From Streptomyces odonnellii (GTDB lineage: Bacteria > Actinomycetota > Actinomycetes > Streptomycetales > Streptomycetaceae): DNA of 50,484 bases. Position 1 is the stretch's first letter; each line of letters opens with the position of its first letter. Below, piece after piece: positions 7,627-16,904 of the stretch. Location of the stretch: positions 1 through 50,484 of the forward strand of contig NZ_LATD01000053.1 in NCBI RefSeq assembly GCF_000981895.1, read 5' to 3'. The notes under the pieces are model-generated. The model did not search any database. It had not been told where the DNA came from and saw nothing but the letters and a program-made list of their open reading frames with translations. A program made the position numbers and the translations under genes.

Positions 7627-9024
7627 TCATGCCGGACTGTTGCCGTTGCCGCGCGCCGCCCCCGCGTGTTCCGCCAGCCTGCGGTGCTCCGCGGCCTTCG
7701 CCTCGTACAGCGCCGCCATGCGCAGGTGGTACGCCGGATCGTCCTGCTCATAGATGTCGGGTATGCCGTCGAGGTCCTCGTCACGTTCTTCCTCCTCGCA
7801 CAGCACACGGTAGGTGCGGACCCGCATCTTGAGGAGAGCACCGGATATGACGGCGGCGATCAGCGAACCGGTCAGGACGGCCGTCTTCACCTCGTCGGTG
7901 AGGACCGGATCGGTGGCGAAGGCCAGCTCGCCGATGAGCAGCGAGACCGTGAAGCCGATCCCGGCGAGCGAGGCGAGGGCCAGGACATCCGGCCAGGCCA
8001 GGTCGTCGTTCAGCTCCGCCCTGGTGAAACGGGCGGCCAGCCAAGTGCCGCCGAAGATCCCGACGGCCTTGCCGACGACCAGTCCCAGGACGATCCCGAG
8101 GGTTTCCGGCTGGGTGAAGACTTCGCCGAGCGCGCCGCCGAAGACGGGCACACCGGCCGAGAAGAGAGCGAACAGCGGTACGGCCAGACCCGCCGAGACC
8201 GGCCGTACGAGATGCTCGATCCGCTCGCCCGGCGACTGCTTCTCGTCTTCCCTCCGGTGGCAGCGCAGCATCAGGCCCATCGCGACACCGGCGATGGTGG
8301 CGTGGACGCCGCTGTTGTACATCAGGCCCCAGACGACCAGCGCCAGCGGTACGTACACGTACCAGCCGCGCACCCCCTTCCTCAGCAGCAGCCAGAAGAC
8401 GGCGAGGGCCACGACGGAGCCGCCGAGCGCCGCGAAGTTCAGATCGCTGGTGAAGAAGATCGCGATGATCAGGATCGCGAAGAGGTCGTCGACGACCGCG
8501 AGGGTGAGGAGGAAGGCGCGCAGCGCGGACGGGAGCGAGGTGCCGATGACCGCGAGAACGGCCAGCGCGAAGGCGATGTCGGTGGCCACGGGCACGGCCC
8601 AGCCATCCAGGTTCCCGTCGCCGACCACGTTGACCAGCACGTACACCAGCGCGGGTACGGCCATGCCGGAGAGCGCCGCTATCACGGGGAGCACGGCGGC
8701 CTTGGGATCGCGCAGTTCGCCCGCGACCAGCTCACGCTTCAGCTCGATACCGGCGACAAAGAAGAAGACGGCCAGCAGACCGTCCGCAGCCCAGTGCTGT
8801 ACGGAGAGATCGAGGCCCAGGGCGGCGGGCCCGAAGTGGAATTCGCTCAGGGATACGTAACCGCCGCTCAGCGGGGTGTTCGCCCAGATCAGGGCGACGA
8901 CGGCGGCGACCAGCAGAATCACACCGCCGACGGTCTCGGCGCGCAGCGCGTCCGCGAGATAGTTCCGCTCGGGCAGCGACAGGCGTCCGAGGAACTTGCG
9001 GGTGGGGGGCGTGGGCGCTGACAC
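7627..9024 (-). CDS. nhaA: Na+/H+ antiporter NhaA
   Basis: 465 residues when started at GTG 9022-9024, which has GGAGG at 9034-9038, a 9-nt spacing. The frame stays open 18 codons further up but has no better start. Twelve hydrophobic segments are visible. VPVATDIAFALAVLAV and TLAVVDDLFAIL are the NhaA signature, the second holding the paired Asp residues that bind Na+/H+. Compared with E. coli NhaA (388 aa) there is a hydrophilic, acidic and helical C-terminal tail of about 60 residues (EEEERDEDLDGIPDIYEQDD...). It exports Na+ in exchange for H+ at the cytoplasmic membrane. Confidence 0.93.
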   Translation of the reverse strand: MSAPTPPTRKFLGRLSLPERNYLADALRAETVGGVILLVAAVVALIWANTPLSGGYVSLSEFHFGPAALGLDLSVQHWAADGLLAVFFFVAGIELKRELVAGELRDPKAAVLPVIAALSGMAVPALVYVLVNVVGDGNLDGWAVPVATDIAFALAVLAVIGTSLPSALRAFLLTLAVVDDLFAILIIAIFFTSDLNFAALGGSVVALAVFWLLLRKGVRGWYVYVPLALVVWGLMYNSGVHATIAGVAMGLMLRCHRREDEKQSPGERIEHLVRPVSAGLAVPLFALFSAGVPVFGGALGEVFTQPETLGIVLGLVVGKAVGIFGGTWLAARFTRAELNDDLAWPDVLALASLAGIGFTVSLLIGELAFATDPVLTDEVKTAVLTGSLIAAVISGALLKMRVRTYRVLCEEEERDEDLDGIPDIYEQDDPAYHLRMAALYEAKAAEHRRLAEHAGAARGNGNSPA

Positions 9025-9193
9025 GGGTCTCGACCTCCGGGTCGGTTCTGTGCGATCGGCGAACATGACGGATCGCATGCCGACCAGACTTCCCGGCGCA
9101 CCCAGAATCTTGTTGTGTTGTTGACGCGCTTCCTACCTTACCCGGGGTGCGCGGCATGCATATCGGATGATCTTCACGCGGAGCGGTACGGCA

Positions 9194-9240
9194 CAGAGCG
9201 GGGCGCCCGGCACGATGGGTGTGCCGGGCGCCCCGCTCTG
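9194..9240 (-). terminator. Strong terminator downstream of acs
   Basis: A perfect 20-bp stem (9194-9213 with 9221-9240; arm begins CAGAGCGGGGCGCC) and a 7-nt loop, placed 57 bp after the acs stop. Confidence 0.9.
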
Positions 9241-9296
9241 CGTATGCCTGTCCGTGGTGGCGGGGGCGTGCCCCGCCGTACCGCTGCCGCTGCCGC

Positions 9297-11252
9297 TCAG
9301 TCCTCGCTCGCCGCGGTGGGCAACTGCCGCTGGATCAGCTCCATGACGGAGGAGTCGGTGAGGGTGGTGACATCCCCGAGCTGGCGGTTCTCGGCGACAT
9401 CGCGCAGCAGCCGTCGCATGATCTTGCCGGAGCGCGTCTTGGGCAGCTCCGCGACCGGCAGGATCCGCTTCGGCTTGGCGATCGGGCCGAGCGCGGTGCT
9501 GACATGGTTGCGGAGTTCGGCGACAAGACCGTCGTCGACGGTCGCGCTGCCGCGCAGGATCACAAACGCCACGATGGCCTGACCGGTGGTCTCGTCGGCC
9601 GCGCCGACCACGGCGGCCTCGGCGACCTTGGGGTGGGAGACCAGCGCGGACTCGACCTCGGTGGTCGAGATGTTGTGGCCGGAGACCAGCATGACGTCGT
9701 CGACCCGGCCCAGCAGCCAGATGTCGCCGTCGTCGTCCTTCTTGGCGCCGTCCCCGGCGAAGTACTTGCCCTCGAAGCGCGACCAGTAGGTGTCGATGAA
9801 CCGCTGGTCGTCGCCCCAGATCGTACGGAGCATGGAGGGCCACGGCTCGGTCAGGACCAGATAGCCGCCGCCCCCGTCCGGCACCTCATTGGCCTCGTCG
9901 TCGACGACGGTCGCGGAGATACCGGGAAGGGCCCGCTGCGCCGAGCCGGGCTTGGTCTCGGTGACCCCGGGAAGCGGCGAAATCATCATGGCGCCGGTCT
10001 CGGTCTGCCACCAGGTGTCCACGATCGGGGTCTTGCCCGCGCCGATGTTCTCCCGGTACCAGATCCAGGCCTCGGGGTTGATCGGCTCGCCGACCGACCC
10101 CAGGACGCGCAGGGAGGTCAGATCGAACTTGGCGGGGATGTCGTCGCCCCACTTCATGAACGTACGGATCGCCGTCGGCGCCGTGTAGAGGATCGTGACC
10201 CCGTACTTCTGGACGATCTCCCAGAAGCGGCCCTGGTGCGGGGTGTCGGGCGTGCCCTCGTACATGACCTGGGTGGCGCCGTTGGCCAGCGGCCCGTAGA
10301 CGATGTACGAGTGGCCGGTCACCCAGCCGATGTCGGCGGTGCACCAGTACACGTCCGACTCCGGCTTGAGGTCGAAGACGGCGTGGTGGGTGTAGGACGC
10401 CTGGGTGAGATAGCCGCCCGACGTGTGCAGAATGCCCTTCGGCTTACCCGTCGTGCCCGAGGTGTAGAGGATGAACAGCGGGTGCTCCGCGCCGAACGCC
10501 TCCGGGGTGTGCTCCGCGGACTGGCGGCCCACGATGTCGTGCCACCACACATCACGGGTGTCGTCAAAGGCGGTGTCCTGGCCCGTACGCCGTACCACCA
10601 GCACATGCTCGACCTGCGGACACCTGGTCACGGCCTCGTCGATGGCGGGCTTGAGCGCGCTCGGCTTGCCCCGGCGGTAGCCGCCGTCGGCGGTGATCAC
10701 CAGCTTGGCGTCGGCGTCCTGGATACGGGAGGCGACCGCTTCGGCGGAGAAGCCGCCGAAGACCACGGAGTGCGCTGCCCCGATCCGCGCGCAGGCCAGC
10801 ATCGCGACGGCGGCCTCGGGGATCATCGGCAGATAGACCGCGACCCGGTCGCCCTTGCGCACCCCCAGCTCGGTGAGGGCGTTGGCGGCGCGGGACACCT
10901 CGTCCTTCAGCTCCGCGTAGGTGATCGCGCGGCTGTCGCCCGGCTCGCCCTCGAAATGGATCGCGACCCGGTCGCCGTGGCCGGCCTCCACATGGCGGTC
11001 GACGCAGTTGTACGCGACATTCAGCTCGCCGTCCGCGAACCACTTCGCGAACGGCGGGTTCGACCAGTCCAGCGTCTCGGTCGGCTCGGTGACCCAGGTG
11101 AGCCGCCTCGCCTGCTCGGCCCAGAAGCCAAGCCTGTCCGCCTCGGCCCGCTCGTACGCCTCCGCCGTCACATTGGCGTGCGCGGCCAGCTCGGCCGGCG
11201 GCGCGAACCGCCGCTCCTCCTTGAGCAGATTGGCCAGGCTTTCGTTGCTCAC
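9297..11252 (-). CDS. acs: Acetyl-CoA synthetase (AMP-forming)
   Basis: 651 residues, the standard Acs length. It activates acetate to acetyl-AMP and then acetyl-CoA. Adenylate-forming motifs are present: A3 as [12 protein letters not shown]5 as WWQTETG and A10 as [11 protein letters not shown], whose Lys (about residue 610) corresponds to the regulatory acetylation site of bacterial Acs. GTG 11250-11252 is preceded by GGGAGA. A DasR-like dyad lies about 85 bp upstream. The gene is monocistronic, with a strong terminator at 9194-9240 and the terminator of the SulP gene upstream. Confidence 0.96.
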   Translation of the reverse strand: MSNESLANLLKEERRFAPPAELAAHANVTAEAYERAEADRLGFWAEQARRLTWVTEPTETLDWSNPPFAKWFADGELNVAYNCVDRHVEAGHGDRVAIHFEGEPGDSRAITYAELKDEVSRAANALTELGVRKGDRVAVYLPMIPEAAVAMLACARIGAAHSVVFGGFSAEAVASRIQDADAKLVITADGGYRRGKPSALKPAIDEAVTRCPQVEHVLVVRRTGQDTAFDDTRDVWWHDIVGRQSAEHTPEAFGAEHPLFILYTSGTTGKPKGILHTSGGYLTQASYTHHAVFDLKPESDVYWCTADIGWVTGHSYIVYGPLANGATQVMYEGTPDTPHQGRFWEIVQKYGVTILYTAPTAIRTFMKWGDDIPAKFDLTSLRVLGSVGEPINPEAWIWYRENIGAGKTPIVDTWWQTETGAMMISPLPGVTETKPGSAQRALPGISATVVDDEANEVPDGGGGYLVLTEPWPSMLRTIWGDDQRFIDTYWSRFEGKYFAGDGAKKDDDGDIWLLGRVDDVMLVSGHNISTTEVESALVSHPKVAEAAVVGAADETTGQAIVAFVILRGSATVDDGLVAELRNHVSTALGPIAKPKRILPVAELPKTRSGKIMRRLLRDVAENRQLGDVTTLTDSSVMELIQRQLPTAASED

Positions 11253-11335
11253 GACATCTCCCTTTCCCAGGGCGTCCTATGTGTCCCGGGCCTAGCTCAT
11301 CAGGCGGATGCCCGGGTGACAAGGGTGTTCCGGAA

Positions 11336-11351
11336 ATTGGTTTAGACCTAT
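11336..11351. promoter_or_regulatory. DasR (dre)-like dyad upstream of acs
   Basis: ATTGGTTTAGACCTAT shares 12 of 16 positions with the published dre core ACTGGTCTAGACCACT, as I recall it. It lies in the acs promoter region. DasR control of acetate/aminosugar metabolism is known in actinomycetes; binding here is inference. Confidence 0.35.
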
Positions 11352-11392
11352 GCGGCGCCTGCCCCGCTGCGGCGTTCCGTACGGTGCTGGGC

Positions 11393-11425
11393 GGCCCCCT
11401 CCCGGAACAAATGAGGAAGGGGGCC
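11393..11425 (-). terminator. Terminator of the SulP-carbonic anhydrase gene
   Basis: GGCCCCCT (11393-11400) pairs with AGGGGGCC (11418-11425) across a 17-nt loop, 33 bp after the stop codon. Moderate strength. Confidence 0.55.
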
Positions 11426-11457
11426 ACACACTCTCACGGATGGGGCAGGGGCCGGGT

Positions 11458-14169
11458 TCAGGCGCGCGACTCCTCCAGCGTGGTCGGGGTCACCCGGTTG
11501 AACACCTCTTCGCCCGCTCCGCCGCCGAGGCCGGTGCCGATGCCGTCCGCCAGGAGATAGGCCTGGGCCTCGCCGACATGGAAGTACATACCGTGCAGCT
11601 CCAAGGTGCCCTCGGCCAGCCTCCGGGCCACCGATTCCTGGGCCCGCAGATGCTCCAGCTGCTGGACCACATTGGTGAGACAGAGCTGCTCGACCGCGTC
11701 GGCCGGCAGCCGTCCGGCGATCCGGGCCCAGGAGTGATGCGGGCTTCTCATCCGCTCCAGGCTGGGCAGCCCATGGCGCAGCCAGCGCCGCAGGGGTGTC
11801 GGAGGCCCGTCGTCCGCGTCGGCGGGCGCGTTGAGCAGGGCCTGCATCGCACCGCACCCCGAGTGCCCGCAGATGGTGATGGAGTCCACCCGCAGCACGT
11901 CGACCGCGTACTCGATCGCCGCGGCCACCGAGTCGTCCGTACCCCCGCCGTCCGTTCCCGGCAGCGGCACCAGATTGCCGACGTTCCGTACGGTGAAGAG
12001 GTCGCCCGGGCCGCTTGATGTGATCATGCTGGTGACCAGCCGCGAGTCGGCGCAGGTGAGGAAGAGCTGCGAGGGCTGCTGGCCCTCCCGCGCCAGCCGC
12101 GCCAGTTCGTCGCGCATGAGCGGGGCCGTGTTTCTCTGGAAAGAGCTGAGCCCGCTGGCCAGTTGACGGATGCCCGGCGTACGGCCCTGGCCCCCAGCTC
12201 CTTCCTGCCCGTCCGACTGGGCTTGACCGGGCCGGTGGGTCTCGTCCCACGGATCGCCGCCGGATCCAACGCCATTGACAGTGCTACTGGCCTCGATGGC
12301 GTTGACCTCGGCAGCGTTGGCCCCGGCAGCGTTGGCCCCGGTGGCATTGGGCTCGGCGCCGTCGGGCTGGTCGTGGCGCGGCCGGAAGTCGGCCGAAGCC
12401 CCGCCTCCGGTCCGGCCGTTGGCCGCGTGCTCCTGCCCCGCTTCCCCCACCCCGGCGTAGCTGGGCTCCTTGGACCTCGCGGCGGCTGTCTGCTCCGACG
12501 CTGCGTGCTCATCCGTGGGATGCCGGCCGCAGTGGTGGTTGCGCCAGGACGTCCAGGGCCGGCAGCAGGCATGGAACTCGACGGCGGGTTCGAGCCGCGC
12601 CCCCGCGCCGCCGGTGAACTCGGCCGTACCGCCCCGGGCGATATGCGCGGCCCGCCAGTCGTACAGAGCCTCATGCGCCGCGTGGTCCATGAAGGACCCG
12701 TCCAGCTCGATGACACAGTCCGCTCCGTCCGGCACCTGTTGCAGCATCCGGCTGAGCCTCGGCACGGCGAGGAACGTCAACTGCCCGCGCGCATGGATAC
12801 GGTGCACACCGCTCTGCTCCTCCGTCGTGATCCGCGTCCTGGTCAGGCGGTGCAGCGACAGCGCGACCGCCACCGCGATCCCGATGACCACGCCTTCCAG
12901 CACACCGGTGAACACGACCGCGGCCAGCGTCGCCACGTACACCAGCAGCTCGCGGTTCCGCCGCACGTTCCGCATGTGCGTGAGGTTCACCATCTGGATT
13001 CCGACGAACATCACCAGCGCCGCCAGGGCTGCCAGCGGGATCAGATCGAGCACGGGCACCAGCAGCAGGGCCGCGACCGCGATCCACAGGCCGTGCAGCA
13101 TGGTCGAATTCCTGCTGACGCTCCCGGCCGCCACATTGGCGGCGCTGCGCACGGCGACCCCGGTGATGGGCAGTCCGCCGAGCGCGCCGGATACGACATT
13201 GCCCGCGCCCTGACCGGCCAGCTCCCGGTCAAGACGGGCCGGCGGGATATGGACGCGCGGTGCCTTGCGTCCGGCCACCAGCTTGTCCACGGCGACAGCG
13301 GAGAGCAGCGACTCGACGCTTCCGACGATCGTGACGGTGAGTACGGCCGCGAGCAGCCCCAGCACCGGCCCCTCGGGCAGTTCGGGCATGGCGTGGCTCC
13401 GCCAGGAGGGCAGATCGACGCGCTCCAGACTGAGCCCGGCCAGGGCGGCCGCGGTCGTCGCCACGGCCACTGTGGCGAGCGCGGCCGGAACCTTCCGTAC
13501 GATCCGGCCCACGCGGCCCGGAATCCGCGGCCACACGAGCAGCACCGCGATGGTCAGGGCACTCACGGACAACGCGCCCGGATGCAGATTGGCCAACTGG
13601 GCGGGCAGCCCCAGCACATTGGCGACGGCCGAGCTCTGGGGCGAACCGCCGAGCACGATATGGAGCTGGGCGAGGGCGATGGTGACGCCGATGCCCGCGA
13701 GCATGCCGTGCACGATCGCCGGGCTGACCGCCAGCGCCGACCGGGCCACCCGCAGCGCCGAGAGGGCGAGTTGCGCGAGCCCGGCGCCGATGGTGATGGC
13801 GCAGGTGGTGCGCCAGCCGTAACGCTGGATCAGATCGGCCGTCACGACGGTGAGTCCGGCCGCGGGCCCGCTGACCTGGAGCGGTGCGCCGCCCAGCCGG
13901 CCGACGACCAGCCCGCCGACCGCGGCCGCGACCAGACCGGCCTGGAGCGGTGCGCCGGTGGCGAGCGCGATGCCCAGGGAGAGCGGCAGCGCGATCAGGA
14001 AGACGGAGATCGAGGCGGACAGATCCGCCCCGGCGATCCGGAAGCGGCGCCCGCCCGGAGGCGGGCTGTGGGGTCTCCCGAAGCGTGAGATCCGGCGAAA
14101 TCGGGATCTGGCCGTGGTGCGGCTCGTCTGCGAGGCGTGATCGGTACGGGTGCTGACGCAACTGGACAT
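11458..14169 (-). CDS. SulP-family anion transporter fused to beta-carbonic anhydrase
   Basis: 903 residues from ATG 14167-14169, which is preceded by CGGAGGAGACGGAGAAC. The frame is open upstream to 14808 but that stretch is not coding-like. Residues about 45-440 form the SulP membrane domain (ALPLSLGIALATGAPLQAG, VSGPAAGLTVV). Residues about 450-540 resemble a STAS domain. A 150-residue hydrophilic linker with Asn-Ala repeats follows. Residues about 690-900 are a beta-carbonic anhydrase with zinc/catalytic motifs CADSR (Cys about 706) and GHSGCGA (His about 767, Cys about 770). Such fusions probably couple bicarbonate or sulfate transport to CO2/HCO3- conversion at the membrane; the transported ion is not shown by sequence. 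Confidence 0.9.
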   Translation of the reverse strand: MSSCVSTRTDHASQTSRTTARSRFRRISRFGRPHSPPPGGRRFRIAGADLSASISVFLIALPLSLGIALATGAPLQAGLVAAAVGGLVVGRLGGAPLQVSGPAAGLTVVTADLIQRYGWRTTCAITIGAGLAQLALSALRVARSALAVSPAIVHGMLAGIGVTIALAQLHIVLGGSPQSSAVANVLGLPAQLANLHPGALSVSALTIAVLLVWPRIPGRVGRIVRKVPAALATVAVATTAAALAGLSLERVDLPSWRSHAMPELPEGPVLGLLAAVLTVTIVGSVESLLSAVAVDKLVAGRKAPRVHIPPARLDRELAGQGAGNVVSGALGGLPITGVAVRSAANVAAGSVSRNSTMLHGLWIAVAALLLVPVLDLIPLAALAALVMFVGIQMVNLTHMRNVRRNRELLVYVATLAAVVFTGVLEGVVIGIAVAVALSLHRLTRTRITTEEQSGVHRIHARGQLTFLAVPRLSRMLQQVPDGADCVIELDGSFMDHAAHEALYDWRAAHIARGGTAEFTGGAGARLEPAVEFHACCRPWTSWRNHHCGRHPTDEHAASEQTAAARSKEPSYAGVGEAGQEHAANGRTGGGASADFRPRHDQPDGAEPNATGANAAGANAAEVNAIEASSTVNGVGSGGDPWDETHRPGQAQSDGQEGAGGQGRTPGIRQLASGLSSFQRNTAPLMRDELARLAREGQQPSQLFLTCADSRLVTSMITSSGPGDLFTVRNVGNLVPLPGTDGGGTDDSVAAAIEYAVDVLRVDSITICGHSGCGAMQALLNAPADADDGPPTPLRRWLRHGLPSLERMRSPHHSWARIAGRLPADAVEQLCLTNVVQQLEHLRAQESVARRLAEGTLELHGMYFHVGEAQAYLLADGIGTGLGGGAGEEVFNRVTPTTLEESRA
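12311..12355. repeat. 15-bp tandem repeat in the SulP-CA linker
   Basis: GCAGCGTTGGCCCCG occurs at 12311-12325 and 12326-12340, with a diverged third copy to 12355. On the coding strand it encodes the Asn-Ala-x-Gly-Ala units of the interdomain linker. Whole codons are repeated, so changes in copy number would keep the frame. Confidence 0.7.
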
Positions 14170-14312
14170 GTTCTCCGTCTCCTCCGGGGGCGGCGCGGTC
14201 GCGGGCATGGGCGCGGCCGTGAGGCACGGCGTGCAGCAGCGGAATGCGCAGCTCAACTCTTGGTAAACGGATCGTAATGGAGAGTAAAGATTGCGGCAGG
14301 ATTTTCCGGGCA

Positions 14313-14342
14313 AATGGTGCAACCATTCACCGATATCGGTGA
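14313..14342. promoter_or_regulatory. Overlapping dyads in a divergent promoter region
   Basis: AATGGT-GCA-ACCATT (14313-14327) abuts TCACCGATATCGGTGA (14327-14342), a perfect 16-bp palindrome. They sit in the 304-bp AT-enriched gap between the SulP-CA gene (minus) and the deacetylase gene (plus). Candidate operator for one or both; the regulator is unknown. Confidence 0.45.
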
Positions 14343-14473
14343 TTAGTGATTTTGTACGGCTTGTCGTTTCTTCGTCTCGTCGGCCCCGATGCGACGGTGT
14401 CCACGCTCGGCGCCGTGTCGGCAGTCGCCGCTCGGCACTTCGGTACTGAAACCTGAAGGAAGAGGGTGGGCGG

Positions 14474-15754
14474 ATGCTGGCCGTTACTAGGAGAACCGCC
14501 TTCGGCGCCGCCGTCACGGCGCTGGTCGTGGGCGTGGCCGGATGCGCCGGGCCGGAAGCGGAGGAAGCCCGGAAAGACGCCCCCGCGGCCAAGAAGGGAC
14601 CCGGCGCCCCCAAGGCGATCGTCAAGCTCATCGGCGACGGCTCGACCGCGTTCACCGGCGCCCAGCCCAATCTGGCCAAGCCCGAGCGGCTCAAACCGGG
14701 GGAGAAGCCCCCCCAGTTCGTGGTGTTCTCGTGGGACGGGGCCGGCGAGGACAGCCAGAAACTCTTCTCCCACTTCCGTGAGCTGGGCAAGAAGTACAAC
14801 GTGACCATGACGTACTTCCTGAGCGGCGTCTACCTGCTGCCGGAGGAGAAGGCGGAGCAGTACAAGCCGCCCCAGCACTCGCCCGGCAGTTCGGACATCG
14901 GCTTCAACGACATCAAGGGGATCAAGGCCACCCTGCGCGAGCTGCGCGCCGCCTGGAACGACGGCAACGAGATCGGCACCCACTTCAACGGCCACTTCTG
15001 CGGCGACGACGGCGGCGTCGGCACCTGGTCCGTCGAGGAGTGGAAGAGCGAGATCAAGCAGGCCATGTCCTTCGTGAAGAACTGGAAGACCAATGCCGGG
15101 CTGAAGACCGAGGCCCCGCTGCCGTTCGACTACGACAAGGAGATGGTCGGCGGCCGCACGCCCTGCCTGGAAGGGCAGAAGAACATGATGAAGGCGGCAC
15201 GGACGATGGGCTTCCGCTACGACTCCAGCGGGATCAGCAACCAGGTCTGGCCCAAGAAGACCGAGGGCATGTGGGACGTCCCGCTCCAGCTCGTACCCGT
15301 ACCGGGCCGGGACTTCGAGACCCTCTCGATGGACTACAACTTCATGTGGAACCAGTCGGGTACGGTCTTCGGCGACCCGTCACAGCACACCTACTGGGGC
15401 AACCAGATGAGGGACGGTCTGCTCCAGGCCTTCGACCGCGCCTACAAGGGCAACCGGGCCCCGCTGATCATCGGCAACCACTTCGAGTCCTGGAACGGCG
15501 GTACGTACATGCGCGCCGTCGAGCAGTCGATCAAGAAGATCTGTGTGCAGAAGGACGTACGGTGCGTGTCCTTCCGTCAGCTCGCCGACTGGCTGGACGT
15601 ACAGGACCCGGCACAACTGGCCAAGCTGCGCACGCTCCGCGTCGGCCAGGCTCCGAAGGGCGGGTGGGAGTCCTTCCTGGCCACGGCGGCCGCGGGCCCG
15701 AAGGGCAGCGGCGGCCCGTCGTCCCAGCCGTCCGCCCACGCCGAGAAGCACTGA
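14474..15754 (+). CDS. Secreted lipoprotein with polysaccharide deacetylase (NodB-like) fold
   Basis: 426 residues. A lipoprotein signal with lipobox VAGC (Cys about 24) predicts export and lipid anchoring. The catalytic domain is a NodB/CE4-like TIM barrel: FSWDGAGED near residue 80 supplies the motif-1 Asp, and GTHFNGHF near residue 174 is an HxxxH metal site. Long insertions distinguish it from simple chitin or peptidoglycan deacetylases. ATG 14474 is preceded by GGAAGAGGGTGGGCGG. It probably acts on cell-envelope glycans; the substrate is unknown. A strong terminator lies at 15764-15793, before the convergent ATPase gene. Confidence 0.8.
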   Translation: MLAVTRRTAFGAAVTALVVGVAGCAGPEAEEARKDAPAAKKGPGAPKAIVKLIGDGSTAFTGAQPNLAKPERLKPGEKPPQFVVFSWDGAGEDSQKLFSHFRELGKKYNVTMTYFLSGVYLLPEEKAEQYKPPQHSPGSSDIGFNDIKGIKATLRELRAAWNDGNEIGTHFNGHFCGDDGGVGTWSVEEWKSEIKQAMSFVKNWKTNAGLKTEAPLPFDYDKEMVGGRTPCLEGQKNMMKAARTMGFRYDSSGISNQVWPKKTEGMWDVPLQLVPVPGRDFETLSMDYNFMWNQSGTVFGDPSQHTYWGNQMRDGLLQAFDRAYKGNRAPLIIGNHFESWNGGTYMRAVEQSIKKICVQKDVRCVSFRQLADWLDVQDPAQLAKLRTLRVGQAPKGGWESFLATAAAGPKGSGGPSSQPSAHAEKH

Positions 15755-15763
15755 CGGCCCGCG

Positions 15764-15793
15764 GCGGCCCCGGCCGCGTGGGACCGGGGCCGC
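15764..15793. terminator. Bidirectional terminator after the deacetylase gene
   Basis: GCGGCCCCGG (15764-15773) pairs with CCGGGGCCGC (15784-15793) around a 10-nt loop, between convergent genes. Confidence 0.8.
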
Positions 15794-15815
15794 TCCGCGG
15801 AGGGCTGGGGCCGTA

Positions 15816-16802
15816 TTACGACGGCTGGGGCACGGAGAGGCTCTCGCCGAGCACGAAGGCCGGGTCGATCTGGGCGGCCAGGTCGATGCCCGTCTTCGCG
15901 TTGCCCCAGCTCTTGGCGTTCTTGAGATGGAAGTGGACCATCTGCTGCGTGTACCGCTCCCAGTCGCGGCGCTCGTACGAATCCTCCGCCGCGTCCTGGA
16001 GCGTCTGGAGCGCGCAGCGGTTGTCCGCCTCCAGCAGATCGAACGGGGCCGGCCTGCCCTTCTCCATGGCCCGGACCCAGTCCGAGTGCCCCACCGTGAT
16101 CAGCAGGTCGTCGCCCACCTCCGTACGCAGGAATTCCAGGTCGTCCTCGCCCTGCACCTTGTTGCCGACGACTGCCAGCGAGACACCGAAGTCCCGGGCG
16201 TACTCCTTGTACTGGCGGTAGACGGACACCCCCTTGCAGGTCGGCTCGGCCACCAGGAACGTCATGTCGAACCGGGTGAACATCCCGGAGGCGAACGAGT
16301 CCGAACCGGCTGTCATGTCGACGACCACGTACTCCTCGGGGCCGTCGACCAGATGGTTGAGGCACAGCTCCACCGCGCCGACCTTGGAGTGGTAGCAGGC
16401 CACCCCCAGATCGGATTCCGTGAACGGCCCCGTGGCCATCAGCCGGATCTCGCCGCCGTCGAGCGGGACGGGCCGGGCGCACGCGTCGTACACCGGGTTG
16501 TTCTCGAGGACCCGCAGCAGCCGCGAGCCCTCGCCCGGCGGAGTGGTCTTGATCATCGCCTCGGCGGAGGCGATCCGCGGATTGCTGCCGCGCAGATACT
16601 CCTTGATCAGCGGAAGGTGTGCTCCCATCGCGGGCAGCGCGGCGGCCTCCCTCTCGTCGAGGCCGAGCGCGGCCCCGAGATGCTGGTTGATATCGGCGTC
16701 CACCGCGATGACGGGGGCCTCGTTGGCGGTGAGATGGCGGATGAAGAGCGAGGACAGCGTCGTCTTGCCGCTGCCGCCCTTGCCTACGAAAGCGATCTTC
16801 AT
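15816..16802 (-). CDS. CooC/MinD-like P-loop ATPase
   Basis: 328 residues from ATG 16800-16802 (GTG 16806-16808 would add two). The deviant Walker A motif GKGGSGKTT at residues 7-15 and DADIN near 35 mark the SIMIBI class, close to CooC/ArsA/MinD-type ATPases that insert metals or control protein position. VVDMTAGSD in the middle is the Walker B/switch II region. The C-terminal 50 residues are charged. TACCCT (16811-16816 on the minus strand) lies 8 bp before the ATG, so the mRNA may be leaderless. A Crp-like dyad overlaps the expected -35 region. The client is unknown; there is no nickel or CO dehydrogenase gene nearby. Confidence 0.8.
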   Translation of the reverse strand: MKIAFVGKGGSGKTTLSSLFIRHLTANEAPVIAVDADINQHLGAALGLDEREAAALPAMGAHLPLIKEYLRGSNPRIASAEAMIKTTPPGEGSRLLRVLENNPVYDACARPVPLDGGEIRLMATGPFTESDLGVACYHSKVGAVELCLNHLVDGPEEYVVVDMTAGSDSFASGMFTRFDMTFLVAEPTCKGVSVYRQYKEYARDFGVSLAVVGNKVQGEDDLEFLRTEVGDDLLITVGHSDWVRAMEKGRPAPFDLLEADNRCALQTLQDAAEDSYERRDWERYTQQMVHFHLKNAKSWGNAKTGIDLAAQIDPAFVLGESLSVPQPS

Positions 16803-16819
16803 GTTCACATAGGGTAGTG

Positions 16820-16833
16820 GTGATCTCGCTCAC
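16820..16833. promoter_or_regulatory. Candidate Crp-binding dyad
   Basis: GTGATCTCGCTCAC is GTGA-N6-TCAC, the core of the actinobacterial Crp consensus TGTGA-N6-TCACA. It lies in the roughly 100-bp divergent region between the CooC-like ATPase (minus) and the Fic-like gene (plus). Confidence 0.45.
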
Positions 16834-16904
16834 GGTGACAAATTGGCGTGACGAAGACCACTCCAAGGTGGGGCGCACGCCATGGGCGCGTAGCCTCCCT
16901 ACTT

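Noticed and set aside
14200..14262. Cys-rich in-frame codons just upstream of the SulP-CA start as a sulfur-responsive leader peptide
   Set aside because: No independent stop codon before the main ATG and no ribosome binding site, so it does not behave like a known cysteine leader.
14170..14808. Upstream extension of the SulP-CA frame
   Set aside because: It would cover the AT-rich divergent promoter and part of the deacetylase gene. The ATG at 14169 has a good ribosome binding site.
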